NCBI GenBank assembly: GCA_009774585.1
Contig: VSOA01000163.1
Coordinates: 1 to 8,481, forward strand
Length of the DNA stretch: 8,481 nt
Reading direction: 5' to 3'
Source: Lachnospiraceae bacterium
GTDB taxonomy: Bacteria; Bacillota; Clostridia; Lachnospirales; Lachnospiraceae
The notes beneath the pieces were generated by a model. The model searched no databases, was not told where the DNA came from, and was given only the letters and a program-made list of their open reading frames with translations. The translations under genes were made by a program, and so were the position numbers. Of the stretch, positions 1-5,888 are shown piece by piece. Positions within the stretch are counted from its first letter, which is position 1. Each line of letters starts with the position of its first letter.

Positions 1-651
1 TGTCATCACTGCGTTCATCGGCAGGAAGGAAGAGAAAACAAGCGCAAGGGTAAGCCAAATAATCCTTGATCCACGTTTATATAAGTGATATAGGAAAAAG
101 GCGAACACCATCGCCATAATCAGTATCTGGAAGAACGTATAGAAAGCCGCCCCGCCTGCATAAGTGCCGAACAGCCGGTAACCGGTCATAAAGAACGCCT
201 TCAGTATCAGCGTATGAAAATAAGGATGATGGTTTGATCCGGGCGCCCATCCCAGCACCTGCTCAATCTGCCACACTGCGTCATTACTCAGCCATGTCGG
301 AAAATACATCAGGTAGTAAGGCAGATATCCCAGCAGACAGATTCCCGCAAAAAAGACATAAATATACCATTTCCCCTGCCTCGGTTTCTGTTCATGAACG
401 TGAGACAGCAAAGGAATCCTTGACATTACCGCACTCCTTTGTGAAAGAACGGTGCACAGTATAAGCAGCGCCGCATAACTTGTACAAAACCATGCCGCAA
501 ATCTTATAAAATTCTGAATCAGTCCCAATGACGCCGCTTTTTCCAACTCGGTACACATCGCAGCGACCGCATAAAACAGTGCGAAGGGAATCAGTATAAG
601 AAACTGTCGTTTCTCCGGCATATGTATTTTGTTCTCTTTAGCTGCTTCCAT
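1..651 (-). CDS. DUF6020-like polytopic membrane protein, C-terminus cut by window edge
   Basis: The frame from the ATG at 651 stays open for 217 codons to the left window edge, so only the N-terminal part is seen. Hydrophobic segments lie at about residues 16-32, 47-69, 96-115, 166-189 and 197-213, which indicates a multi-spanning membrane protein. Between the third and the next segments is a loop with SNDAVWQIEQ (about 122-131) and SNHHPYFHT (139-147). An acidic residue in an external loop followed by an HP-type motif is typical of DUF6020 and, more loosely, of GT-C glycosyltransferases that use lipid-linked sugars. The family call is from memory of the motif, not from a search. It is the last gene of the visible operon, 47 bases after the GT4 stop. 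The start is not certain: AGGA lies 3 bases before the ATG, while GAGGAG (665-670) is better spaced for the adjacent in-frame TTG at 654. A role in glycan assembly at the membrane is inferred from context; it could also be a polymerase-like or transport protein. Confidence 0.8.
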   Translation of the reverse strand, partial: MEAAKENKIHMPEKRQFLILIPFALFYAVAAMCTELEKAASLGLIQNFIRFAAWFCTSYAALLILCTVLSQRSAVMSRIPLLSHVHEQKPRQGKWYIYVFFAGICLLGYLPYYLMYFPTWLSNDAVWQIEQVLGWAPGSNHHPYFHTLILKAFFMTGYRLFGTYAGGAAFYTFFQILIMAMVFAFFLYHLYKRGSRIIWLTLALVFSSFLPMNAVMT

Positions 652-698
652 CAATCCTGCTTTTCTCCTCTTTAAGTCCTTCTTTGCGTCATTTGGTT

Positions 699-1802
699 TT
701 ACTGCGCCCAATCCCGTATTTTCTGAATGTAGGACTCCGCCGTATAATCTCCCGCACGCCTAAGCGCCATCTCGCGGTAATGCTGTGCCTTCCTATCATC
801 TTCAAGAAACGCCATAATCTCTCTTGCAAGGTTTTCCTCTTCCTGCGTGATATGGGCGGGGTCAAAGTCCTCCTCCGGACTCATGTTCGGAATCAGAATG
901 CCGTATTTGTCTTCCAAAATTTCCCGCGGTCCTGTCATACAGTCCGTCGCGATAACCGGAAGGCCCATGGACATCGCCTCTACCATCGCATTCGGAAATC
1001 CTTCATAATATGACGTCAAAACATATAAACTCCCCCTTTTGAGATAGGGATAGGGATTTTTCTTAAGCCCTGCAAAATAAACCGCCTCGTCAATACCGAG
1101 TCTGTCCGCAAGTTCCCTGTACGGCAGGAATTCACCTTTGCCGATAATCATAAGTTTTGTGTCAGGATATTCCGCGTGAACGATTGAAAAGCTTTTTATC
1201 AAATGCCAGAACCCTTTTACCGGATCCTCTCTTCCCATGGAAATAAGAATCCGTCCCTCACTCCAAGGAGTCTCTGCCTCTTCTTTCTCTGAAAGTACCT
1301 TTACTTCCTTCATATCAAAAGGATTTTGTAATGTGACTGCCTTCCTGCATTGATATTTCTCCTGTACCTCGCGGCAGATTGTCTCGGAACAGCAGACCAG
1401 CCTGTCCGCACATTTAGCAAAAAGTCGTATCTGCTTCGTATTTCCCATATCCATATAGCTTCTGATACCGAGCCATTTCTCCGCTTTGCCGAAGGATGCG
1501 ATATTCGCCAGATTTGCCGTCGGTCCGAAACTATATGCAATGTCGATATGCTCGTCTTTCTTGAGCCGGCGCAGCCGAAACCCACGCTTCAGCACATTGA
1601 TTATTTTCCCGATTTTATCCGGTCTGCTCGGAAGCCGTAAATCAGCTACCTGAATACCTTTGATATCATACGCGATATTTCGTGAATCAAAAATAGCAAT
1701 CTGCACGTCAAAATACGGCTGCATGAGTCTCGCCGTCGCCGCACACACTTTCTCCAACCCGCCCTGATGCAAAGACGGCACAATCAATAATAGTTTCTTC
1801 AT
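699..1802 (-). CDS. GT4 family glycosyltransferase (HexNAc/hexose transferase type)
   Basis: The product is a 367-residue soluble protein of the usual length for a retaining, GT-B fold GT4 enzyme. The N-terminal domain opens with a beta strand and glycine loop, PSLHQGGLEKV (residues 9-19), which helps bind acceptor and donor phosphate. The C-terminal donor domain starts near ILISMGREDPVKG (185-197) and carries the E-x7-E signature, Glu267 and Glu275 in EGFPNAMVE, followed by DCMTGPREIL (287-296). The GPREIL ending is common in GT4 enzymes that handle N-acetylhexosamines or galactose in O-antigen, capsule and N-glycan pathways (PglA/PglH/PglJ-like), but the sugar and linkage cannot be read from sequence. 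Its ATG overlaps the TGA of the upstream GT4 gene in an ATGA junction (1799-1802), which implies translational coupling. Its own ribosome binding site is weak (AAGG 2 bases before the ATG). It probably acts in the cytoplasm on a lipid-linked intermediate. Confidence 0.92.
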   Translation of the reverse strand: MKKLLLIVPSLHQGGLEKVCAATARLMQPYFDVQIAIFDSRNIAYDIKGIQVADLRLPSRPDKIGKIINVLKRGFRLRRLKKDEHIDIAYSFGPTANLANIASFGKAEKWLGIRSYMDMGNTKQIRLFAKCADRLVCCSETICREVQEKYQCRKAVTLQNPFDMKEVKVLSEKEEAETPWSEGRILISMGREDPVKGFWHLIKSFSIVHAEYPDTKLMIIGKGEFLPYRELADRLGIDEAVYFAGLKKNPYPYLKRGSLYVLTSYYEGFPNAMVEAMSMGLPVIATDCMTGPREILEDKYGILIPNMSPEEDFDPAHITQEEENLAREIMAFLEDDRKAQHYREMALRRAGDYTAESYIQKIRDWAQ

Positions 1803-2956
1803 AACCTTGAGTCGTCACCTTTCTGATAAAACAGAGAATAACCTTCCGCCTGCGTCTCCACGTCAAATCCGGCCGCTCTCATTGTCTGATAAGTATCACG
1901 GCGCTCGTAATCCGCCGCTTCACATATCTTCTCCGCCCACTCTGCCGCCGGCAGATCAATACTCAGATAAGCGACCAGATCCGTGGCTTCCGCTTCTCTT
2001 GTAATCGTATCCGACACGAAACATTTCAATCCGGAAGCCTGCGCCTCCACCAGCACGCCCGGGAGTCCTTCGAAGAATGACGGCAGAAGGAATATATCCA
2101 TTGCCTGATAGTAATCCTCCGCCTGCTTCTGATTTCCCATAAACCGAACCTGTTCCTCAATCCCAATGTGACGGCATTTTGCTTTGGCAGCTTCCATATC
2201 AGGTCCTTCTCCCAGAAGAAGCAGCACTGCGTCTTTCCTTGTCTTACACACTTTAGAAAAGACGTCAATCAGATAGGGATGATTCTTCTGATAATTAAAA
2301 CGTCCCACATGTCCGAGCACAAACTTTCCCGTCAATCCCAGACGTTCCCTGACCTTCGCCCGCTTGTCGGCGCAATAGGTGAATCTGCCGGCATCTATCG
2401 CATTATGGATAATCTTGACTCTGCCCTGCCGCATCGCTTCACTGCCGAATACGTCCTCCCCGGCAAGTTCGGAACATGCAAAGCAATGGTCTGCTTTATC
2501 CGCCAGATTTCTCCTGAAGAATTTCGTGGCAATCCCTTTTGCGCCCTTTACCACACCCGCATTTCTGGAGTGCGCCACCGTAACGGGAACCCCGCACTTC
2601 TTAGCAATCGGAAGATAAATACCGGCAGTGCTCGTCATATGTCCCTGCACTACCTGAAACTCATGATGTTCTCTGAAGAAATTCCGCACCGCTCTCCTGT
2701 ATACGGGATAATTGTAAACTTTAAACTTGGGAAGCACATAAATATGGCCTCCCAAGCGCGTAATTTCCTCATCATAAAATTCCGGTTTTCTGTCTGTGTC
2801 CTTACTGTGCCCACAGTTCATAGCTTCGCTATGAACTAGAAAGTCAAACTGTATCTCTTCTCTGTTCATCTGGCGGTATAAGTCCATGATACGGCTCTCC
2901 GCACCGCCGAGCCCGACACCGCCAAGCACGTGTAACACCCGAATTGTCTTCGACAT
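1799..2956 (-). CDS. GT4 family glycosyltransferase, EpsF-like
   Basis: The product is 385 residues from the ATG at 2956. That start is preferred because GAGGAG (2961-2966) lies 4 bases upstream and the protein then begins directly with the first beta strand, IRVLHVLGG. The frame extends up to 3067, but those starts would overlap the formyltransferase gene and lack a good ribosome binding site. The glycine loop GLGGAES (15-21), HSRNAG (129-134), the donor-domain opening GHVGRFNYQKNH (215-226) and the E-x7-E signature Glu296/Glu304 in EGLPGVLVE mark a GT-B fold GT4 enzyme. The closest recalled relatives are the EpsF-like transferases of Firmicute exopolysaccharide clusters; donor and acceptor are unknown. 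Residues 43-59 (from SEAMNCG to DRKPE) look like an insertion relative to typical members, which run more directly from FLVH to YDEEI. The DNA for the beginning of this stretch is a strong palindrome. A 58-base gap containing a hairpin separates the gene from the formyltransferase, and its stop overlaps the next GT4 gene. Confidence 0.92.
   Translation of the reverse strand: MSKTIRVLHVLGGVGLGGAESRIMDLYRQMNREEIQFDFLVHSEAMNCGHSKDTDRKPEFYDEEITRLGGHIYVLPKFKVYNYPVYRRAVRNFFREHHEFQVVQGHMTSTAGIYLPIAKKCGVPVTVAHSRNAGVVKGAKGIATKFFRRNLADKADHCFACSELAGEDVFGSEAMRQGRVKIIHNAIDAGRFTYCADKRAKVRERLGLTGKFVLGHVGRFNYQKNHPYLIDVFSKVCKTRKDAVLLLLGEGPDMEAAKAKCRHIGIEEQVRFMGNQKQAEDYYQAMDIFLLPSFFEGLPGVLVEAQASGLKCFVSDTITREAEATDLVAYLSIDLPAAEWAEKICEAADYERRDTYQTMRAAGFDVETQAEGYSLFYQKGDDSRL
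2804..2837. repeat. Compound palindrome inside the EpsF-like GT4 coding sequence
   Basis: Two inverted repeats share three bases. The larger (2815-2837) has perfect 10-base arms, AGTTCATAGC and GCTATGAACT, around GAA in the coding orientation. The smaller (2804-2817) has 6-base arms ACTGTG and CACAGT around GG. The larger centre contains GCGAAGC, known as an unusually stable single-strand DNA mini-hairpin. The large repeat encodes roughly residues 40-47 and the smaller one continues to about residue 51, at the start of a stretch that looks like an insertion in the protein. Confidence 0.75.
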
Positions 2957-2960
2957 ATTG

Positions 2961-2966
2961 CTCCTC
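2961..2966 (-). promoter_or_regulatory. Ribosome binding site that fixes the EpsF-like GT4 start
   Basis: GAGGAG lies 4 bases before the ATG at 2956. The in-frame ATGs at 2998 and 3067 have no comparable site, so the GT4 start is taken at 2956. The site begins 4 bases after the end of a hairpin (2971-2990). Confidence 0.8.
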
Positions 2967-2970
2967 GCAT

Positions 2971-2990
2971 CAGCGTGATTTCTCACACTG
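2971..2990 (-). other. Intergenic RNA hairpin with GAAA tetraloop
   Basis: In the transcript the sequence reads CAGTGTGA, GAAA, TCACGCTG: an 8-base-pair stem with one G-U wobble closed by a GNRA-type tetraloop. It sits in the 58-base gap between the formyltransferase stop (3015) and the EpsF-like GT4 gene, just before that gene's ribosome binding site. There is no run of U after it, so it is not a typical intrinsic terminator. A role in mRNA stability, processing or translation of the downstream gene is only an inference. Confidence 0.5.
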
Positions 2991-3014
2991 TTCTCCATTT
3001 CCGAAGCGTTTGTG

Positions 3015-3935
3015 CTACGCCAGCACATCGCCCACCGCAATTTCTCCTGCGCACTCATATTTGTCAATCAGCAGGGAACCGTCTACCGTGCGCACTACAA
3101 GTTTCCTGTCGAATATGTCAATCACCTCTCCCGGCGCATACGCCGAGAAGTCTATCATCTCATCAAAAGGATGGGCCATCCACACGGTTACTTTGTCATC
3201 GCCGTTCATCGCATACGCCCCCGGAAAAGGAGCCGCAACGCCTCGAACCAGATTATAGATTTCCCTTGTCCTTGCATGGAAATCAATCTTCCCGTCGGCT
3301 GCCGTTCTCTTACCATACCATGAATCAAAATCCTTTGAGTCCGTACGGATTTCTATATGCCCCTCCTCATATGCCTTAAGCAGTCTGCGAATCAGGTTCT
3401 TCGAGCAGATCATATTCTTATACTGCGCCGTCCGTATATCGTCGTGGGGCGTAATAGAGAACATTTCTGTTGCAAACACATTCGGGCTGTCTGCCTGCTC
3501 GTCATAGCGGAACATATTGAGATTAAATCGCGTATCTCCCAGAATAATCGACCAGTTGAGAGGCGAACGTCCTCTTCCGAAGGGCAGATAGCCACAGTTG
3601 CCGTGGAAGCCGAAAATGCCGTACCGGAAACAGTCTAACACAGATTTCGGAATCAGTCTCTGCCAACCCATGGAAATACCGATGTCAAACTCATTCTCAC
3701 TCATGAATTTCTGCGTCTTGTCGTCCGTCAGAAAATAGCTGTCCGCCTCATGAACGGGAATTCCGTATTTCTCCGTCAAAATTGATAATCCTTTATATCC
3801 GGACACCTGATTTTTCTTCGTAACCTCGGGACTGATGGTTATCACCAAATCTACCGGACAGATTTGCTCTTGTATAAAATTCACGATATTCTCTGAAGTA
3901 TCTTTTACCCCGAAAACGACCACTCTGTATTTCAT
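3015..3935 (-). CDS. Sugar N-formyltransferase-like protein (Fmt/ArnA formyl-transfer fold)
   Basis: The product has 306 residues, similar to methionyl-tRNA formyltransferase and to the N-terminal formylating part of ArnA. Such enzymes move a formyl group from N10-formyltetrahydrofolate to an amino group, here probably on a nucleotide-linked amino sugar. The N-terminal domain starts MKYRVVVFGV and contains the folate and catalytic core at about residues 106-150: GFHGNCGYLP, GRGRSPLNW, then DEQADSPNVF. The usual triad is Asn-x-His and a later Asp. Here His111 and Asp149 are present, but the Asn position appears to be Gly109. The C-terminal domain (about 204-295) has the Formyl_trans_C pattern, with ADGKIDF, REIYNLVRG and PFPGAYA, as in ArnA. 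AGGAG (3942-3946) lies 6 bases before the ATG. Because the chromosome normally carries a separate fmt next to def, and this gene sits among glycosyltransferases, a sugar substrate is inferred. No amino-sugar synthesis gene is visible here. The catalytic competence is uncertain. Confidence 0.85.
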   Translation of the reverse strand: MKYRVVVFGVKDTSENIVNFIQEQICPVDLVITISPEVTKKNQVSGYKGLSILTEKYGIPVHEADSYFLTDDKTQKFMSENEFDIGISMGWQRLIPKSVLDCFRYGIFGFHGNCGYLPFGRGRSPLNWSIILGDTRFNLNMFRYDEQADSPNVFATEMFSITPHDDIRTAQYKNMICSKNLIRRLLKAYEEGHIEIRTDSKDFDSWYGKRTAADGKIDFHARTREIYNLVRGVAAPFPGAYAMNGDDKVTVWMAHPFDEMIDFSAYAPGEVIDIFDRKLVVRTVDGSLLIDKYECAGEIAVGDVLA

Positions 3936-3989
3936 ATCAATCTCCTATTCCTACTCTGCTTGCAAATTTGGACTGTGTCTGCTTCTTAC

Positions 3990-4910
3990 TCAGTTCGCCA
4001 GATATTTCTCGTAGAGATAATCCTGCATGTTCACATATTCTTGTACCCGTCTAAAATTATCGAGCACCGCCGGCAGTCTCTCCTCATAAGCTTCTCTCGT
4101 ACACTCCCTGATTTTGCGTCTGACTTCATCCATGTCCGGTCTCTTCAGCAATATCATGCCATCTGTATTAAAGAAATTCCCAATCTTACTCGTGCCCAGA
4201 TAAACCGGAATTGTCTGCGCCGCAAAGCAGCTTGTGAGACGTTCCGAGAAATAATAATCTGAAATGTCGTTTTCTATAATGAGCGCAAACCGATATCTAT
4301 TTAACGTTTCGTCCACGCTCTTTACATACTCGCCGCCGTCAAACCTGCCGTAAGTGTCGGCAAGCGCTTCCCTCTTGCACATTCTGGCAAGCTCTAACCG
4401 GAAGCGGTGCAAATCGCACATAACTTTGTCAGACGATAAGATTGACAAATCCCTATCCTTCTTTTGATACAGCCCTTCCTTTATGTCATGATTCCAGATT
4501 CCTGCCGCAACCGGATAGAATCTTGCATTTTCATTCTCTTGAAGGATTTGTTCATCGTACGTGAAAATATAACGGAACTCTTTCTCCAGCCCTTTGTGCT
4601 TGTGAAAAATTTCATAATCGTTCGGCATAATTATGCGGGATTCCGTCAACATGCCGTACTTCACCTGCGGATTCCCCAGCGTCTTTGTCATGGATTCTGG
4701 TCCGTAGAAATGCGTGTCGAGTCCGTAATTATAACGGTCCCAGAAGAAATACTTCCCTTCATGTCCGAAAGGCGCATGCTGAGAATGTCTGTTTTTGATA
4801 AAATATGTCTCAAGCAGTCTTCCTTCGGCATTATAGATTTTGGGCATCGTCCCATCAATTTTGTATTCCTTTGCTATCTGGATACGATAGCCGGCAAATT
4901 TAAACTCCAT
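3990..4910 (-). CDS. Glycosyltransferase family 10-like (fucosyltransferase fold)
   Basis: The product is 306 residues with no signal peptide or membrane segment. The C-terminal half has the GT10 donor-domain pattern: RYRFALIIEN (205-214), then DYYFSERL (218-225), then TIPVYLGTSKIGNFF (233-247), matching the family layout of an EN pair, a Y-x-x-E-K motif and a PVYxG segment. The N-terminal half (GMLTESRIIMPNDYEIF, 86-102; FTYDE, 116-120) resembles the acceptor domain. GT10 enzymes are inverting and normally move fucose from GDP-fucose to a GlcNAc-containing acceptor. In this protein the usual E-K is E-R (Glu223-Arg224), so the donor may differ, and no GDP-fucose genes are in view. The ATG follows the epimerase TAA with no gap. 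AAGGAG (4923-4928) is 12 bases away, a long spacing, so coupling to the epimerase is likely. The fold call is fairly firm; a fucosyltransferase activity is not. Confidence 0.8.
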   Translation of the reverse strand: MEFKFAGYRIQIAKEYKIDGTMPKIYNAEGRLLETYFIKNRHSQHAPFGHEGKYFFWDRYNYGLDTHFYGPESMTKTLGNPQVKYGMLTESRIIMPNDYEIFHKHKGLEKEFRYIFTYDEQILQENENARFYPVAAGIWNHDIKEGLYQKKDRDLSILSSDKVMCDLHRFRLELARMCKREALADTYGRFDGGEYVKSVDETLNRYRFALIIENDISDYYFSERLTSCFAAQTIPVYLGTSKIGNFFNTDGMILLKRPDMDEVRRKIRECTREAYEERLPAVLDNFRRVQEYVNMQDYLYEKYLAN

Positions 4911-5888
4911 TTACTTCAAATACTCCTTATACCAGTCAATCGCCAGTTCAATGCCTTTCTCAAAATCATATTCCGGATTGTATCCAAGCTGCTGCCTTGC
5001 TTTGCTGATATCCGCATTGGAATCACGTACATCGCCTTTGCGGTCCGGTCCATAATTCGGCTCGATATCTTTTCCGAGCGCTTTGCACAGATAATTATAT
5101 ATATCAATCAGAAATAACCTGCCGCCCGCGCCGATATTATACGCCTCTCCCGCCGCTTCACTTGACGCATGGCAGGCACGCAGATTTGCCTCGATTACAT
5201 TGTCTATATAAGTGAAATCTCTGGACTGTCTCCCGTCACCGTTAATCGTGGGAACCTCGTCGTGCAGAAGCTGCTTGATAAATTTAGGGATAACTGCCGC
5301 ATACATTCCCTCGGGATTCTGTCTGCGCCCAAATACATTAAAGTAACGCAATCCGTAAGTATCAAGTCCGTACAATTCCTTATACAGCCGTCCGTACTCT
5401 TCATCCACTCTCTTCGTCAGCGCATAGGGCGAAATGACTTTGCCCTCCTGCCCTTCCTTCTTCGGAAGCGTCGCGGAATTTCCATAGACAGAGGAACTGG
5501 AAGCGTACACAAATTTCTTGACGCCGCACTGTCTCGCCGCCTCCATCATGTTAAGCGTTCCGCGTATATTAACTTCCTCATAAAGCAGAGGCATCTCTAT
5601 ACTGCGCGGCACACTGCCCCACGCCGCCTGATTGAGCACATAATCGGCGCCCTTTGTCGCGCTCATACAAGTATCTAAGTCTCTGATATCGCCTTTGATA
5701 AAAGTAAATCTCTTATTCTGCGCCAAGCACTCAATATTTTCATATTTGCCGGTAGATAAATCATCCAGACAACGCACGGTGTAACCCATCTCAATAAGCG
5801 CCTCACAGATATTAGAACCGATAAACCCTGCGCCCCCGCCTACCAAAAAAACACTGTCTTCCTCAAATTTCACATCACGATATCCCAT
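4911..5888 (-). CDS. UDP-N-acetylglucosamine 4-epimerase, TviC/WbpP type
   Basis: The product is 325 residues, an extended short-chain dehydrogenase/reductase. It has the NAD-binding loop GGGAGFIG (17-24), an Asp pair after the second strand (LDDLSTG, 41-47), GDIRD (66-70), the QAAWGSVPRSI segment (87-97), the SSSS stretch at 130-133, and the catalytic Tyr155-x3-Lys159 in SPYALTK. The QAA-x-GSVPRSI motif is characteristic of the WbpP/TviC group, which interconverts UDP-GlcNAc and UDP-GalNAc or their uronic acids in the cytoplasm. With the dehydrogenase upstream it would give UDP-GalNAcA. The ATG at 5888 is chosen because GGAGG (5894-5898) is 5 bases upstream; the frame runs further to 5966, but this would overlap the membrane protein gene by 92 bases and add residues the family does not need. 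The start overlaps the preceding gene by 14 bases. WbpP-like function is well supported, but the exact substrate is not proven. Confidence 0.92.
   Translation of the reverse strand: MGYRDVKFEEDSVFLVGGGAGFIGSNICEALIEMGYTVRCLDDLSTGKYENIECLAQNKRFTFIKGDIRDLDTCMSATKGADYVLNQAAWGSVPRSIEMPLLYEEVNIRGTLNMMEAARQCGVKKFVYASSSSVYGNSATLPKKEGQEGKVISPYALTKRVDEEYGRLYKELYGLDTYGLRYFNVFGRRQNPEGMYAAVIPKFIKQLLHDEVPTINGDGRQSRDFTYIDNVIEANLRACHASSEAAGEAYNIGAGGRLFLIDIYNYLCKALGKDIEPNYGPDRKGDVRDSNADISKARQQLGYNPEYDFEKGIELAIDWYKEYLK

Noticed and set aside
340..360. Suspected frameshift at the run of six A (349-354) in the DUF6020-like gene
   Set aside because: On recounting the run, the frame continues without interruption through the conserved SNDAVWQ and HHPYFHT motifs to the window edge.
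2168..2839. Open frame of 223 codons on the plus strand
   Set aside because: It lies wholly antisense to the GT4 gene at 1799-2956, has no ribosome binding site I can see, and its translation has no recognisable motif; it is a shadow of the real gene.
2971..2990. Hairpin read as a rho-independent terminator
   Set aside because: No U tract follows the stem, and the genes on both sides clearly belong to one pathway and one transcript.
2957..3067. Longer N-terminus for the EpsF-like GT4, starting at 3067
   Set aside because: It would overlap the formyltransferase by 53 bases and add a polar, unconserved extension; the ATG at 2956 has a strong ribosome binding site and begins directly with the first beta strand.
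3015..3935. Formyltransferase as housekeeping methionyl-tRNA formyltransferase (fmt)
   Set aside because: The catalytic core differs from Fmt, the C-terminal part resembles ArnA more, and the neighbours are glycan genes rather than def, priA or rsmB.
4464..5117. Open frame of 217 codons on the plus strand
   Set aside because: It is antisense to both the GT10-like gene and the epimerase gene, crosses their junction, and encodes no recognisable domain.
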